Part shown: piece after piece, positions 51,094 through 61,709 of the stretch
Numbering within the stretch: the stretch's first letter is position 1
Layout of the letters: each line of letters begins with the position of its first letter
From: Mesorhizobium_G sp049840935
GTDB lineage: Bacteria > Pseudomonadota > Alphaproteobacteria > Rhizobiales > Rhizobiaceae
DNA: 64,000 nucleotides
Direction of reading: 5' to 3'
Assembly: GCA_049840935.1 (NCBI GenBank)
Contig: JASGJA010000025.1
Span: forward strand, 248,001-312,000
The notes under the pieces: model-generated
What the model was told of the DNA's origin: nothing
Seen by the model: the letters and a program-made list of their open reading frames with translations, nothing else
Databases searched by the model: none
Made by a program: the position numbers and the translations under genes

Positions 51094-54000
51094 ATGACCC
51101 TTCACAATATCTCGCTGGACGACAAATTCGATCTGGCGAAGGATCAGGTGTTCCTGTCGGGATCACAGGCTGTGGTGCGTATGCTCCTGATGCAAAAGGA
51201 GCTGGATCGGCAGGCTGGGCTCAATACGGCAGGCTTTGTTTCCGGCTATCGCGGCTCGCCGCTTGGCGGGCTGGATCAACAATTATGGCGCGCGAAGCGG
51301 CAACTGGCGTCGTCGGATATCGTTTTCCAGCCGGGGCTTAACGAAGAACTGGCTGCGACGGCATGCTGGGGTTCGCAGCAGTCGGAACTGCTTGGTGAGG
51401 GAAAATATGACGGGGTGTTCTCCGTCTGGTACGGCAAGGGGCCGGGTGTGGATCGGTCCGGCGATGTATTCCGCCACGCCAATCTGGCCGGATCGTCCAA
51501 ATATGGCGGCGTTCTCGCGCTGATGGGTGACGACCACACGGCAGAGTCCTCCACCAATGCACACGCCACGGAATTCCTTTTCGTGGACACGATGATTCCT
51601 ATCCTTAATCCGGCGGGCGTGCAGGAGATTATCGATTACGGGCTGCTTGGCTTCGCACTGTCGCGCTTTGCCGGGACATGGGCTGCGATCAAATGCGTGA
51701 AGGACAATATTGAATCGACGGGCTCGGTGAATGCGGCGCTCTCGCGCATTTCGGTGAAGGTGCCCGAATTTGACATGCCGCCCGGCGGTCTGAATATTCG
51801 CCCGGAACTGGATCAATTGGGGCAGGAGGCGCGCCTGCACGAATATAAGCGTGCCGCCGCCGCCGCCTTTATTCGGGCGAACGGGCTGAATCGCATTGTC
51901 TATTCGGGCGGGAAACAGCCGAAGATTGGCATTATTTCGTCTGGCAAGAGTTTCCTCGATGTGCGGCAGGCGTTGGACGACCTTGGAATCGGCGAAAAGG
52001 AAGCGAACCGGCTCGGTATCCGGCTTTTCAAGGTGGGATGCCCGTGGCCGCTGGATTACGAACACCTCAAGGATTTCGCCAAGGGGCTGAGCTTAATCAT
52101 TGTCGTTGAAGAGAAGCGCTCGCTGATTGAAACGCAGGTTCGCGAAAATCTTTATGGCACGGCTTCGCAGCCTGTTGTGGTGGGCAAGCGGGACGAGCGC
52201 GGCAACTGGCTGTTCACGCCGAAGGGCGCGCTGGACCCGAACGATATTGCCATCGCCATCGGCGAACGGGTGCTGAAGCAGATCGGTCGCAGCGAGGAAA
52301 TTGCGGCGCGCGTGCACCGACTAAAGCAGTTTCAGGCCATGTTGGCCGATACGGTCGATGTTGCGAACCGCACGCCTTATTTCTGTTCCGGCTGCCCGCA
52401 CAACAGCTCGACCAAAGTGCCGGAAGGCTCGCTGGCAGCGGCTGGTATCGGGTGCCATTTCATGGCGCTGTGGATGGATCGCTCGACGGTCGGCTTTACC
52501 GCCATGGGCGGCGAGGGCGCGCAATGGGTAGGACAGGCTCCATTTACGAAACGTGGCCATATTTTCCAGAATCTGGGCGACGGCACCTATAATCATTCGG
52601 GTTCGCTCGCTTTGAGGTTTGCCAAGGCTTCCGGCGCAAATATTACCTATAAGATTTTGTACAACGATGCCGTGGCAATGACTGGCGGTCAGCCGCATGA
52701 GGGAAATCTGACGGTCGATATGATCGCCAATCAAGTGCGGGCGGAAGGTGTCGACCGTATCGCGATCGTCACCGACGAGCCTGAGAAGTATCGGGTAGCG
52801 TTTCCGGCAGGGGCAACAGTTCACCATCGCGACGATCTGGACGCCGTACAGCGCGAATTGCGTGAGGTGGCCGGCGTTTCGGTGCTGCTCTACGACCAGA
52901 CCTGCGCCGCAGAGAAGCGTCGACGCCGCAAGCGTGGTTCGTTTCCCGGACCCTGACCGGCGGGTGATGATCAACGAACTGGTGTGCGAAGGATGTGGCG
53001 ATTGCAGCGTAAAATCGAACTGCGTTTCCGTGCAGCCGGTCGAGACGGAGTTCGGACGCAAGCGCCGCATCGATCAATCGAGCTGCAATAAGGATTTCTC
53101 CTGTTTGAACGGGTTTTGCCCGTCATTTGTGACCGTGCATGGCGCGAAGTTGCGCAAGGCTTCCGGGGCGGCGGGTGATGTCGATCCGCTGGCAGGAGTG
53201 CCTCAAGCTCATGTTTATGAAATGGGCTCGGATGGTTGGGCGTCCATTATCGATGGTGTGGGCGGCACGGGCGTCGTGACGATTGGCGCGATCCTCGGCA
53301 TGGCGGCGCATCTCGAAGGGAAAGGCTGCGGCATGATCGATATGGCCGGTCTTGCCCAAAAGGGTGGGGCGGTTTTCAGCCATGTACGCGTTGCGCGTAC
53401 GCCCGCCGATATAAATTCGATCCGAGTTTCCGCAGGCAAGGCCGATCTTGTTCTGGGGTGTGATCTTGTGGTTTCCGGTACTCGAAAGGTGCTGGCCTCA
53501 GTGCGCGAAGGACATACATTGTTCGTTGCCAATACGGCGGAGGTGATGCCGGGTGAATTTACACGTTCGCCTGATTTTTCGTTGCCGGTGGAGCGCCTCA
53601 AGAAGGCGATCCGCGCCGCTGCGGGCGATAAGGCTGTGTTCTTCGATGCGACTCGTACGGCGAATGTGCTGTTCGGCAATGCCATTGGCGCGAATATGCT
53701 GATGCTTGGAATGGCCGCTCAGGCAGGTGGCGTACCGGTTTCGGTAGAGGCGATTGAACGAGCCATCGAACTGAACGGCGAAGCGGTTCCCATGAACATC
53801 GCAGCGTTCCGCTGGGGACGTCGAGCCGGACATGAACCTGATTTTGTACGCAGCTTGATTGGCAAATCCGGTGCTCGCAATGAGCTGCTTTCGCAGAGCC
53901 TCGATGACGTGATTTCGAAGCGCGTGGAATTCCTGACGGGATACCAGAACGCGGCTTATGCGGAACGCTATCGCAAGCAGGTCGAACGCATTCGCGATGC

Positions 54001-54574
54001 GGAGCAACGGATTGGCGAGTCGACCGCTATTACGGAAGCGGTCGCACGAAATCTCTTCAAGGCAATGGCGATAAAGGACGAGTATGAGGTCGCGCGGCTT
54101 TATACCGGCGCTGCGTTCAAGCGGCAGCTAAGTGCCGAATTCGCGTCGTATGATCGGCTGGAGTTTCATCTGGCGCCGCCGATCCTTGGCCGCAAGAATG
54201 CCAGCGGCGAGGCGGTGAAATCCAAGTTCGGTCCGTGGATGATGAAGGCATTCGGCGCACTTGCCTCGCTCAAGGGTTTGCGAGGCACAGCACTCGATTT
54301 GTTTGGCTATACGCAGGAACGCAAATCCGAGCGTGAATTTTTGGCCCAATATGAGGCCGATCTTGAGTTGATCGCCAACGGTTTGCGCGAAGAACGGCTG
54401 GAAGCGGCAGTCGCGATGGCGTCGATTCCGTCACTTGTGCGCGGCTATGGATACGTCAAAGAGCGCAATCTGACCGAAGCTCAAGCGGAGCGTGAGCGCC
54501 TTCTCCAGCGTTGGGGTGAGCAACTTAAAGCTGTGGATGAGACCGGAAAAAATAGAGTCCGAGCAGCTATTTAG
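51094..54574 (+). pseudogene. Indolepyruvate ferredoxin oxidoreductase (single-chain, IorA-IorB type), frameshifted
   Basis: This TPP and iron-sulfur enzyme oxidatively decarboxylates aryl pyruvates such as indolepyruvate to acyl-CoA. Frame 1 (51094-52956) holds the N-terminal core domain (FVSGYRGSPLGGLD, GDDHTAESSTNAHATEF) and the TPP domain (YFCSGCPHNSSTKVPEGS, IFQNLGDGTYNHSGSLALRF with GDGTYNHSG). Frame 2 (52862-54574) holds the ferredoxin-like Cys motif ELVCEGCGDCSVKSNCVSV and the gamma domain (GVGGTGVVTIGAIL, MAGLAQKGGAVFSHV). An extra G near 52949 breaks the frame after RKRGSFP. Removing it restores FPDPDRRVMINELV and about 1159 residues, the usual length. All cofactor motifs survive, so a sequence error is likely. 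Confidence 0.87.
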
Positions 54575-54623
54575 AAAACAGGTCTAAAGTTTTCTTAATC
54601 GGCTTGTGTCACCAGTGCAGTCG

Positions 54624-56939
54624 ATGGTTGAGGCGAAATCAGATAAGATATCGGACGATATCTATCTTCCGTTCGTGGACACGCTGTTCCGCGACGGCTT
54701 CACATTGGCAATTGGGATATTCGCGCAGTCGGCGCTTATCGCGCTCGTTTGGCTCAATACGGGCAATGCGACATATTTGACCGTGATGACATGCCTGCTG
54801 GCAGTCGGCGCCATTCGTCTCGTCAACATGCGGCATATCAATGCCAAGCCTCCTGCAACCACGCGCACAGAAGCGCAGAAGCGCGAAAACTATTACATTC
54901 TGTTTGGCGCAATGCACGGAGCGACGTTGGGCTGTTTCAGTCTGGTCGCGATTTATTCCGGGGAGGACAGTTTTTCCGAAACGGCCGCGGTTTGTATCGC
55001 ACTCGCGACGGCAACGGGCATTGCGGGGCGAAACTATGGCTCGCCGCGCATGGTCAACATTCTGGTCATCGCGCTTACACTGCCAATGGCGATGGGCTTT
55101 ATTCTGCGCGGCGACTTCTTCCATGTCGCGCTCGGCCTCCTGTCGATCCCATTCCTGCTGGCAATTCAACGATATGCGACGACTGTGCGCGAGGTTCTGT
55201 TCGCGGCAATTTCTGCACAGAACCGCGCGAACGGACTGGCGGAGCGCTTCAATCGCGCACTCAACACCATGTCTCATGGGCTCATCATGTTGAGCAAAGA
55301 AGGGCGCGTGGTCGTTGCAAACGGTCAGGCCGCAAAGATGCTGGGCATGCCCTCGGCTGATGCGATGTTGGGGCGCTCTTCCGCCTCGCTGCTGCGGCGC
55401 ATCACTGCGGCGGGACTGATTGGACGGGCCGAGTCCGATTTTATCAGCGCGCAGCTTGCCAAGAACCTGCGCGAAGGCATCGATCGCAAGATTACGATTG
55501 GGCTGAACGATGGGCGGTTCTTTGAAACGTCAGCGCGCGAGGGGCGTTTCGAACTGGGCGTCATAACCTTCGAGGACGTAACGCAGCGCGTTCAGGCCGA
55601 AGAGAAAATCCGCGCGATGGCGCGTTTTGACGATCTCACGGCACTCCCAAACCGCAACTACTTTCAGGAATTGATTGGCCAGCGGCTGGCGGATGGAAAC
55701 CCGCAGCGGCTTTGCGGCTTGATGGTCATCGACCTCGATGACTTCAAGAGTGTGAATGACAAGTTCGGACACCCTGTAGGCGATGGGCTGCTCTACGAGG
55801 TCGGGCGGCGCATTGCCCGCATATCTGGCGATGTGATCTGCTGTCGCTTCGGTGGCGATGAATTCATGATCTTCTACAACAACATCAGGAACGCCGACCA
55901 ACTGTCATCAATTGCCGAGAGCACCTTCGCTGCCATCGAAGGGCAGACCTTTGTTGCTGGCAACGAATTTCGTATCCGGTTGAGTGTCGGCATAGCGTGC
56001 GAACCGGCAAATAATTTCGACATCGACACGATGATCGTGAAAGCGGATCTCGCGCTGCATGTGGCCAAGAAAAACGGTAAGGCACGCTGGCAGGTGTTTG
56101 AGCCTCGGATTGACGAGGCGTTCCGTACACGTCAGCGGCTTATCGAGGATTTGCGTGCGGCGGTGGAGAAGGGCGGGTTAAGTGTTGTCTACCAGCCCAT
56201 TATTTCCTCAAAAACAATGAGGGTGGTGAGTTGTGAAGCTCTGTGCCGCTGGAACCATCCAGAGCTCGGAGTCATCTCGCCTGCCATCTTCATTCCTCTG
56301 GCCGAAGAGATTGGGATTATTTCCGGAATTAGCCGTTATGTGTTGAAAGCCGCGACAGTTGAATGCGCGAAATGGCCAGAGCGCATTGGCGTTTCCGTGA
56401 ATCTTTCGGCCAAGGACTTTCAAGACGACAGCGTGGTGGAAACGGTGCGTGAAGTTCTTGCCGAATCTGGTCTCGATCCCGCGCGGCTCATTGTGGAGGT
56501 TACAGAAACTGCACTTCTGAACGACAAGCTGGAGACTGCCGCCAAGCTGGCGACGATAAGAGCGGAGGGCGTTCGGATCGCCCTTGACGATTTCGGTACA
56601 GGCTATTCGGCGTTGAGCTATCTGCACCGGCTGCCCATCGACAAGATCAAGATCGATCGGAGCTTTGTATCTGATATCGCTACGAACAAGCATTCGCTCA
56701 AGCTGATCGCGGGCATTATCCATCTGTGCCACTCGCTCGGAAAGAGCGTGACAGTGGAAGGAATCGAAACTTTCGATCAGCTTTCCGCACTGTTACCGGA
56801 GTCCCGTCCGGAAACTTTACAGGGCTTTTTGTTCGGTTCGGCGCTAACCGCCAACGGCATCAAGACTATGTCTACCGCTGTATGGCAGTTTGGGCCTGCG
56901 CTGAAACCCCGCGCAAAGCAGGCGCGCAAGACGCACTAG
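54624..56939 (+). CDS. Membrane GGDEF-EAL protein (cyclic-di-GMP turnover)
   Basis: This is a protein of about 771 residues with a five- or six-helix membrane region (residues about 20-200), a PAS-like segment (RFNRALNTMSHGLIMLSKEG), a GGDEF domain and an EAL domain. The GGDEF motif is intact in CRFGGDEFMIFYN (about 420), so cyclase activity is possible. The EAL domain keeps EALCRW, NLSAKDF, VEVTETALL and DDFGTGYSALSYL with IKIDRSFV, so phosphodiesterase activity is also possible. The two activities would be set by the PAS or membrane input. The start is uncertain: GTG 54606 and ATG 54624 both lack a clear ribosome site. It precedes the FeeM-like gene. Confidence 0.9.
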   Translation: MVEAKSDKISDDIYLPFVDTLFRDGFTLAIGIFAQSALIALVWLNTGNATYLTVMTCLLAVGAIRLVNMRHINAKPPATTRTEAQKRENYYILFGAMHGATLGCFSLVAIYSGEDSFSETAAVCIALATATGIAGRNYGSPRMVNILVIALTLPMAMGFILRGDFFHVALGLLSIPFLLAIQRYATTVREVLFAAISAQNRANGLAERFNRALNTMSHGLIMLSKEGRVVVANGQAAKMLGMPSADAMLGRSSASLLRRITAAGLIGRAESDFISAQLAKNLREGIDRKITIGLNDGRFFETSAREGRFELGVITFEDVTQRVQAEEKIRAMARFDDLTALPNRNYFQELIGQRLADGNPQRLCGLMVIDLDDFKSVNDKFGHPVGDGLLYEVGRRIARISGDVICCRFGGDEFMIFYNNIRNADQLSSIAESTFAAIEGQTFVAGNEFRIRLSVGIACEPANNFDIDTMIVKADLALHVAKKNGKARWQVFEPRIDEAFRTRQRLIEDLRAAVEKGGLSVVYQPIISSKTMRVVSCEALCRWNHPELGVISPAIFIPLAEEIGIISGISRYVLKAATVECAKWPERIGVSVNLSAKDFQDDSVVETVREVLAESGLDPARLIVEVTETALLNDKLETAAKLATIRAEGVRIALDDFGTGYSALSYLHRLPIDKIKIDRSFVSDIATNKHSLKLIAGIIHLCHSLGKSVTVEGIETFDQLSALLPESRPETLQGFLFGSALTANGIKTMSTAVWQFGPALKPRAKQARKTH

Positions 56940-57071
56940 CCTGATACGAGGGAACCGCTTTCTGGCATAACCGTTAAGGTTAACAGAAAGTAAACACTCT
57001 AATTCAATTTTAGTGCTTTACTCATTGTTAAGCATAGTCGATCTTCGCGGCGGGGTGGCGGAGTCAGAGTT

Positions 57072-57842
57072 ATGTTGGAACGGCGTGCGGCGTTGCGTGC
57101 GGACGAAACCGAAGAATTATCGAAGTCACAAAGCGAGAGTTTCTCAAGTCATGTAGAGGCTCTTCTGGATCGTACCGAATATCGCAAATGCGATAAGGGT
57201 GACGACCGCGAAGATATTTTCCGGCTTCGCTACAAATCCTATCTTGCCAACGGCATAGTCACCGACAGCGACAACCACATGTTGAGTGACGATCTGGACG
57301 ATACGCCGAATGCCCATCTTTTCGGTGTTTTCGTTGATGGGCGATTGCTCAGCACTCTGCGTATTCACCATGTGACGGCAGATATGCCTTGGTCCACTTC
57401 CACGCGCGCGTTCGGTGACATCGTGCTGCCAATGCTGGAAGAGGGATTGACCTTCGTTTGCATGAGCCGGTTCGCATCCGATCCCGAGTGGACGCGACTC
57501 TATCCGCAATTGCCTTACGTGACGCTGCGGCTGGCTGGTATGGCGTGCCTGTATTTTAACGTGCCATACGGACTCTCGACAGTGCGCGAAGATCATGCAG
57601 GTTTTTACAAGCGCATCTATCGCTCCGAGTGCATCAGCGAGCCACGCCCTTATCCCGGTGTTACGAGTACAGTGGTGCTTTATCGGACCGATGCGCATAC
57701 CGACACCGAGACCTTTTTTTCAAGGTTCCCGTTCTTCCGTTCGACCCCGATGGAGCGGCGCATGCTGTTTGAAAAGCCGGCGATTGGCGAATTGGAACCG
57801 CTGACGATTTTGCCCACTGCACGCTTTACAAAGGCTGCGTGA
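57072..57842 (+). CDS. N-acyl amino acid synthase FeeM-like / autoinducer-synthase-fold protein
   Basis: This 256-residue protein has a GNAT-like autoinducer-synthase fold. The patterns are EDIFRLRYKSYLANGIV (residues about 51-67), HLFGVFVDGRLLSTLRIHHV (about 90-109), FVCMSRFASDP and RLAGMACLYFNVPYGLSTVRE. These match the FeeM group, which joins fatty acyl chains from acyl carrier protein to amino acids, and they are distantly like LuxI synthases. The N-terminal 35 residues are charged and specific. It lies 132 bases after the GGDEF-EAL gene and 26 before a Crp-family regulator, so a signalling role is plausible. The product cannot be predicted. Confidence 0.68.
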   Translation: MLERRAALRADETEELSKSQSESFSSHVEALLDRTEYRKCDKGDDREDIFRLRYKSYLANGIVTDSDNHMLSDDLDDTPNAHLFGVFVDGRLLSTLRIHHVTADMPWSTSTRAFGDIVLPMLEEGLTFVCMSRFASDPEWTRLYPQLPYVTLRLAGMACLYFNVPYGLSTVREDHAGFYKRIYRSECISEPRPYPGVTSTVVLYRTDAHTDTETFFSRFPFFRSTPMERRMLFEKPAIGELEPLTILPTARFTKAA

Positions 57843-57868
57843 TGCAAACGCTCGTGCCATAAAGGAGC

Positions 57869-58555
57869 ATGAGCGAAAGGGCGGGAATCATTCAATCGAC
57901 GGTGTGGGCGTCAGAGTTGACGCCCGAAGAACTTGACCGCGCTGCACGCGGCATTACGGAACGCCGTTTCGACAAAAACAACTATCTTTGCCATCGCGGC
58001 GACAAGGTCGACTATTGGCACGGCGTAGTGACCGGACTCGTGAAGATGAGTTCAGTCTCCCTGAGTGGCAAAGCCATTACATTTGCGGGCATAGGTGCGG
58101 GCGGCTGGTTTGGAGAGGGCTCCGTGCTCAAGGATGAGGCGCGGAAATATGATCTGGTCGCTGTTCGTCACACGCATGTTTTGTTGATGAACCGGCCCAC
58201 CTTCATGTGGCTCTACGAAAACAGTGCGGGGTTCAATCGCTTTCTGGTGCGCCAGTTGAACGAACGTCTGGCGCAGTTTATCGCCACCACCGAATATGAA
58301 CGCCTGCTCGATCCAAAGGCGCGTGTTGCGAGGCAGTTGTCTTGGCTTAGCAATCCGCTGCTTTGTCCGCACGTGCATGACGAGATCGAAATTACGCAGG
58401 ACGAACTGGCGCTGCTGGCTACCGTGTCGCGACCTTTGGTCAATCGCAGCCTACAGGAGCTTGCGCGCGAAGGGTTGTTGAGCTTTGCGCATGGCGCGAT
58501 AACCATCATAAACCGCCAGAAGCTTGGCGAGTATGGCGCGGCAGAAGAATTTTAG
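57869..58555 (+). CDS. Crp/Fnr-family transcriptional regulator
   Basis: This 228-residue regulator has a cyclic-nucleotide-type beta roll (RFDKNNYLCHRGDKVDYWHGVV, in part, then GGWFGEGSVL at about 75). A long dimer helix follows, then a winged helix-turn-helix (ITQDELALLATVSRPLVNRS, about residues 173-192, with LQELAREGLL). It lacks the Cys cluster of Fnr. The ligand is not clear, as the cAMP-binding Arg-Ser pattern is not conserved in GEGSVLKDEARKYD. It follows the FeeM-like gene by 26 bases on the same strand. An 8-bp inverted repeat (AGGTCGGG at its stop, CCCGACCT at 58593) lies downstream. Confidence 0.88.
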   Translation: MSERAGIIQSTVWASELTPEELDRAARGITERRFDKNNYLCHRGDKVDYWHGVVTGLVKMSSVSLSGKAITFAGIGAGGWFGEGSVLKDEARKYDLVAVRHTHVLLMNRPTFMWLYENSAGFNRFLVRQLNERLAQFIATTEYERLLDPKARVARQLSWLSNPLLCPHVHDEIEITQDELALLATVSRPLVNRSLQELAREGLLSFAHGAITIINRQKLGEYGAAEEF

Positions 58556-58734
58556 GTCGGGAAACTGGTTCGGGTAGCGCACCTGACAACGACCCGACCT
58601 GTCTGTCAAGACACGCATTGATGATCGCTGGCAAGCCCCTCTAAGCTCCCGATAGACCAACTGCCTATTGCGCTGAGCGGCACAGGTGGCAGTATCGGCA
58701 TAGACCGCTCCAAGGCGGCTGGGAGGAGAATGGC

Positions 58735-60720
58735 ATGAATGCGACGGCGCTGCCCGCCGGCAAGACGCTTGATACGTTCCCGAAATATCTTCTGCTGAAC
58801 GCCCAGCGCTTCGGTGACAGGCCGGCATTGCGCCACAAGGATTACGGTATCTGGCAAAGCTGGACATGGGCAGACCAGCTTGATGAGATTCGTGCATTTG
58901 CTCTCGGCTTGCAGGCCATGGGTCTGTCACATGGCGAGCGGATTGCAGTGATCGGCGCCAATCGCCCACGCCTTTACTGGACCATTTGCGCCGCTCAATC
59001 GCTCGGCGCGGTGCCTGTTCCCGTCTATGCCGATGCTGTGGCAGAAGAACTTGCCTACGTGCTCAATCATGCCGAAGTTCGCTTCGCTGTCGTGCAAGAT
59101 CAGGAGCAGGTGGATAAGATCCAGTCCTTTGCCGACAGCATCCCGCAACTGAAAACGATCATCTATGACGAGCCCCGTGGCTTGCGCGACTATGATCACA
59201 CCAACCTTCACTCATTTGCCGATGTGCAGGCGCAGGGGCGCTCTGTAGCCGCTGCGGATCAACAGCTTGTCTCGCGCTGGGAGCAGAGCATTCTCGCCGC
59301 AAGCGGTGATGATATTTCGGTGATGCTGTACACTTCGGGCACGACTGGGCGGTCCAAGGGGGTAATGCTGACGGCCAAGGGTTCGGTAGGGGCGGTGCAG
59401 GATACGGTCGCATTCGACGGGCTAACCGAGAAGGACAGCGTGCTGGCCTATCTGCCGCTCGCATGGGTGGGCGACCACTACATGAACTACGCGCAAGGCT
59501 ATGTCTCTGGGTTCTGCATGAATTGTCCGGAGAGCCCGGAAACGGTTGCGCATGATTTGCGCGAAATCGCGCCGACCTTTTACTTCGCACCGCCACGCGT
59601 TTTTGAGGGGCTGCTGACCAGCGTGACCATTCGGATGGAGGACGCCAGCAAGCTTAAGCAGCGCATGTATAAGCACTTCATCGATGTCGCGCGCAAACAT
59701 GGCGAGGCAATTCTAGAGGGCAGGCCGGTTTCGCTTGGCGCACGGCTTTCCTATGCGCTTGGGCGCTTCTTCGTCTATGAGCCGCTCAAGAATGTGCTGG
59801 GTCTGTCGAACATCCGTGTTGCTTATACAGCGGGCGAGGCAATCGGGCAGGATCTGTTCTCGTTCTTCCGTTCGCTCGGCATCAATCTGAAACAGCTTTA
59901 TGGCCAGACCGAAGCCTTCCTTTATGTGACTTGCCAGAAGGATGGTGCGGTGCGCTCCGATGCGGTTGGACCGGCCACGCCCAATGTCGAAATCCGTATT
60001 TCGGATGCCGGCGAGGTGCAGTTCAAATCGCCCGGCCAGTTCATCGGTTATTTCAAGCAGGACGAGGAAACGCGCGAGACGGTTACGGCTGATGGCTTCG
60101 TCAAGACCGGAGATGCGGGTTTCTTCGAGTCGGACGGTCAGTTGCGGATCATTGACCGTGCCAAGGATGTCGGCAAGCTGAACGGAGGCGCGTTGTTTGC
60201 GCCAAAATATATCGAAAACGTGCTGAAATTCTTCCCGAACATTAAGGAAGCGGTGGCGTTCGGCCACAGCAAGGATTTCGTGACGGCCTTCATCAATATC
60301 GATCTTCAGGCTGTCGGCAATTGGGCCGAGCGCAACAACATCGCCTATGCTTCCTATCAAGAATTGGCAGGCCACCCGGAGGTCTACAAGATCATTGCGG
60401 GGCATGTTGACGAGACGAACAAGCGGTTGGCGCAGGAGCCAATGATGGCGGGTGCGCAGGTCAATCGGTTTCTTATTCTGCACAAGGAACTCGACGCTGA
60501 TGATGGCGAGCTGACCCGCACGCAGAAGGTGCGCCGCAGCTTCGTGCAGGACCGCTATGAGCCTTTGATCAACGCGCTTTATGATGGATCGCGCGAGAAG
60601 TTTGTCGAAACCGAAGTGACCTATGAGGATGGCCGGAAAGGCAAAATCCGCGCGACGGTGCGCATCGACGATGCGGCTGTTTATGGCAGCAAATCCAATT
60701 TCCGGGAGGCTGCGGAATGA
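58735..60720 (+). CDS. AMP-forming fatty acyl-CoA/aryl-CoA ligase of a Liv-type operon
   Basis: This 661-residue adenylate-forming enzyme activates a carboxylic acid as its CoA thioester. Motifs are VMLYTSGTTGRSKGVMLTAKG (AMP/Mg loop, about residue 199), NLKQLYGQTEAFLY (about 390, A5 type), VKTGDAGFFE (about 455) and IDRAKDVGKLNGG (about 475). The size and the last 100 residues resemble long-chain acyl-CoA synthetases. It overlaps the LivG gene by four bases, a layout common in rhizobia for ABC systems that import a carboxylate and activate it at once. The substrate is unknown. It starts a five- or six-gene unit. Confidence 0.9.
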   Translation: MNATALPAGKTLDTFPKYLLLNAQRFGDRPALRHKDYGIWQSWTWADQLDEIRAFALGLQAMGLSHGERIAVIGANRPRLYWTICAAQSLGAVPVPVYADAVAEELAYVLNHAEVRFAVVQDQEQVDKIQSFADSIPQLKTIIYDEPRGLRDYDHTNLHSFADVQAQGRSVAAADQQLVSRWEQSILAASGDDISVMLYTSGTTGRSKGVMLTAKGSVGAVQDTVAFDGLTEKDSVLAYLPLAWVGDHYMNYAQGYVSGFCMNCPESPETVAHDLREIAPTFYFAPPRVFEGLLTSVTIRMEDASKLKQRMYKHFIDVARKHGEAILEGRPVSLGARLSYALGRFFVYEPLKNVLGLSNIRVAYTAGEAIGQDLFSFFRSLGINLKQLYGQTEAFLYVTCQKDGAVRSDAVGPATPNVEIRISDAGEVQFKSPGQFIGYFKQDEETRETVTADGFVKTGDAGFFESDGQLRIIDRAKDVGKLNGGALFAPKYIENVLKFFPNIKEAVAFGHSKDFVTAFINIDLQAVGNWAERNNIAYASYQELAGHPEVYKIIAGHVDETNKRLAQEPMMAGAQVNRFLILHKELDADDGELTRTQKVRRSFVQDRYEPLINALYDGSREKFVETEVTYEDGRKGKIRATVRIDDAAVYGSKSNFREAAE

Positions 60721-61544
60721 ACGCGCATCCCGAACATGTCGAGGTTGTTACCGCGCAGGATGACGGCATAGCCCCCGGCGAATTGCTGATGGACGTGCGC
60801 AATGTGTCGCTGCGCTTCGGCGGGGTGAAGGCGATTACGGATATTTCCTTCAACGTGAAGAAGGGCGAAATCCGCGCCATTATCGGCCCGAATGGCGCGG
60901 GCAAGACCTCAATGCTCAATGTCATCAACGGTTTTTACACACCGCAGGAAGGATCGATCACCTTCCGTGGCGTAGAACGGCGCGCGATGAAGCCGCATCA
61001 CGCCGTGCGGCAGGGCATTGCGCGCACCTTCCAGAACGTTGCGCTGTTCAAAGGCATGTCCACGCTTGACAACATCATGGCGGGACGTTCGGTGAAGATG
61101 CATCGCGGCCTTGGTTGGCAGATGCTTTGGCATGGACCGGCGCTACAGGAAGAAATTGCGCATCGCGAAAAGGTCGAGGAAATCATCGACTTCCTGGAGA
61201 TACAGCACATTCGCCGGACGCCGGTCGGCAAGCTGCCTTATGGCTTGCAAAAGCGGGTCGAGCTTGGCCGCGCGTTGGCGATGGAGCCGTCACTGCTGCT
61301 GCTGGATGAGCCCATGGCCGGCATGAACCTTGAGGAAAAAGAGGACATGAGCCGCTTCATTCTCGACGTGAACCGGCAGCGGGGTACCACGATCTGCCTG
61401 ATTGAGCACGACATGGGCGTGGTCATGGACCTTTCCGACCGCGTGGTGGTTCTCGACTACGGCAAGAAGATCGCGGACGGCGTGCCTGACGACGTGAAAT
61501 CCAATCAGCAAGTGATCGACGCCTATCTCGGCGTGGCGCACTAG
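60717..61544 (+). CDS. Branched-chain-type ABC transporter ATP-binding protein (LivG-like)
   Basis: This 275-residue ATPase powers import with LivH, LivM and LivK. Walker A is in IIGPNGAGKTSMLN (about residue 58), the signature is YGLQKRVELGRALAM (about 176), Walker B is LLLLDEPMAGMNLEEK (about 197), and the switch His is in IEHDMGVVMDLSD (about 231). The LivG-type insertion between Walker A and signature is present. The start overlaps the acyl-CoA ligase stop (ATGA). The second ATPase (LivF) is not seen before the window ends and may follow LivK. Confidence 0.94.
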   Translation: MNAHPEHVEVVTAQDDGIAPGELLMDVRNVSLRFGGVKAITDISFNVKKGEIRAIIGPNGAGKTSMLNVINGFYTPQEGSITFRGVERRAMKPHHAVRQGIARTFQNVALFKGMSTLDNIMAGRSVKMHRGLGWQMLWHGPALQEEIAHREKVEEIIDFLEIQHIRRTPVGKLPYGLQKRVELGRALAMEPSLLLLDEPMAGMNLEEKEDMSRFILDVNRQRGTTICLIEHDMGVVMDLSDRVVVLDYGKKIADGVPDDVKSNQQVIDAYLGVAH

Positions 61545-61553
61545 GAGGAAGAA

Positions 61554-61706
61554 ATGGTCTTTTCATCAATCGCAATAACGCCACTGATTTCATTGATCGC
61601 AGGCGTGTTGATCCTCGTTATGCCGCGCCTGCTGAACTACATCGTGGCGATTTATCTGATTATCATTGGATTGGTCGGCCTGTTCCCTAACTTGCTCGGC
61701 GGCTAA
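61554..61706 (+). CDS. DUF3096 membrane microprotein
   Basis: This 50-residue protein has two hydrophobic segments (ISLIAGVLILVMPRLLNYIV and AIYLIIIGLVGLFPNLLGG) separated by the MPRLLNY turn, which matches DUF3096. AGGAGGAAGAA lies directly before ATG 61554, a near-ideal ribosome site. It sits 9 bases after livG and 3 before livH, so it is clearly part of the transporter operon. Its role is not known; a small subunit or stabiliser of the membrane complex is plausible. Confidence 0.9.
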   Translation: MVFSSIAITPLISLIAGVLILVMPRLLNYIVAIYLIIIGLVGLFPNLLGG

Positions 61707-61709
61707 GCG

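Noticed and set aside
57072..57842. Classical LuxI acyl-homoserine lactone synthase with a LuxR partner
   Set aside because: The pattern is closer to FeeM, no LuxR-type regulator is adjacent, and the following gene is Crp-type.
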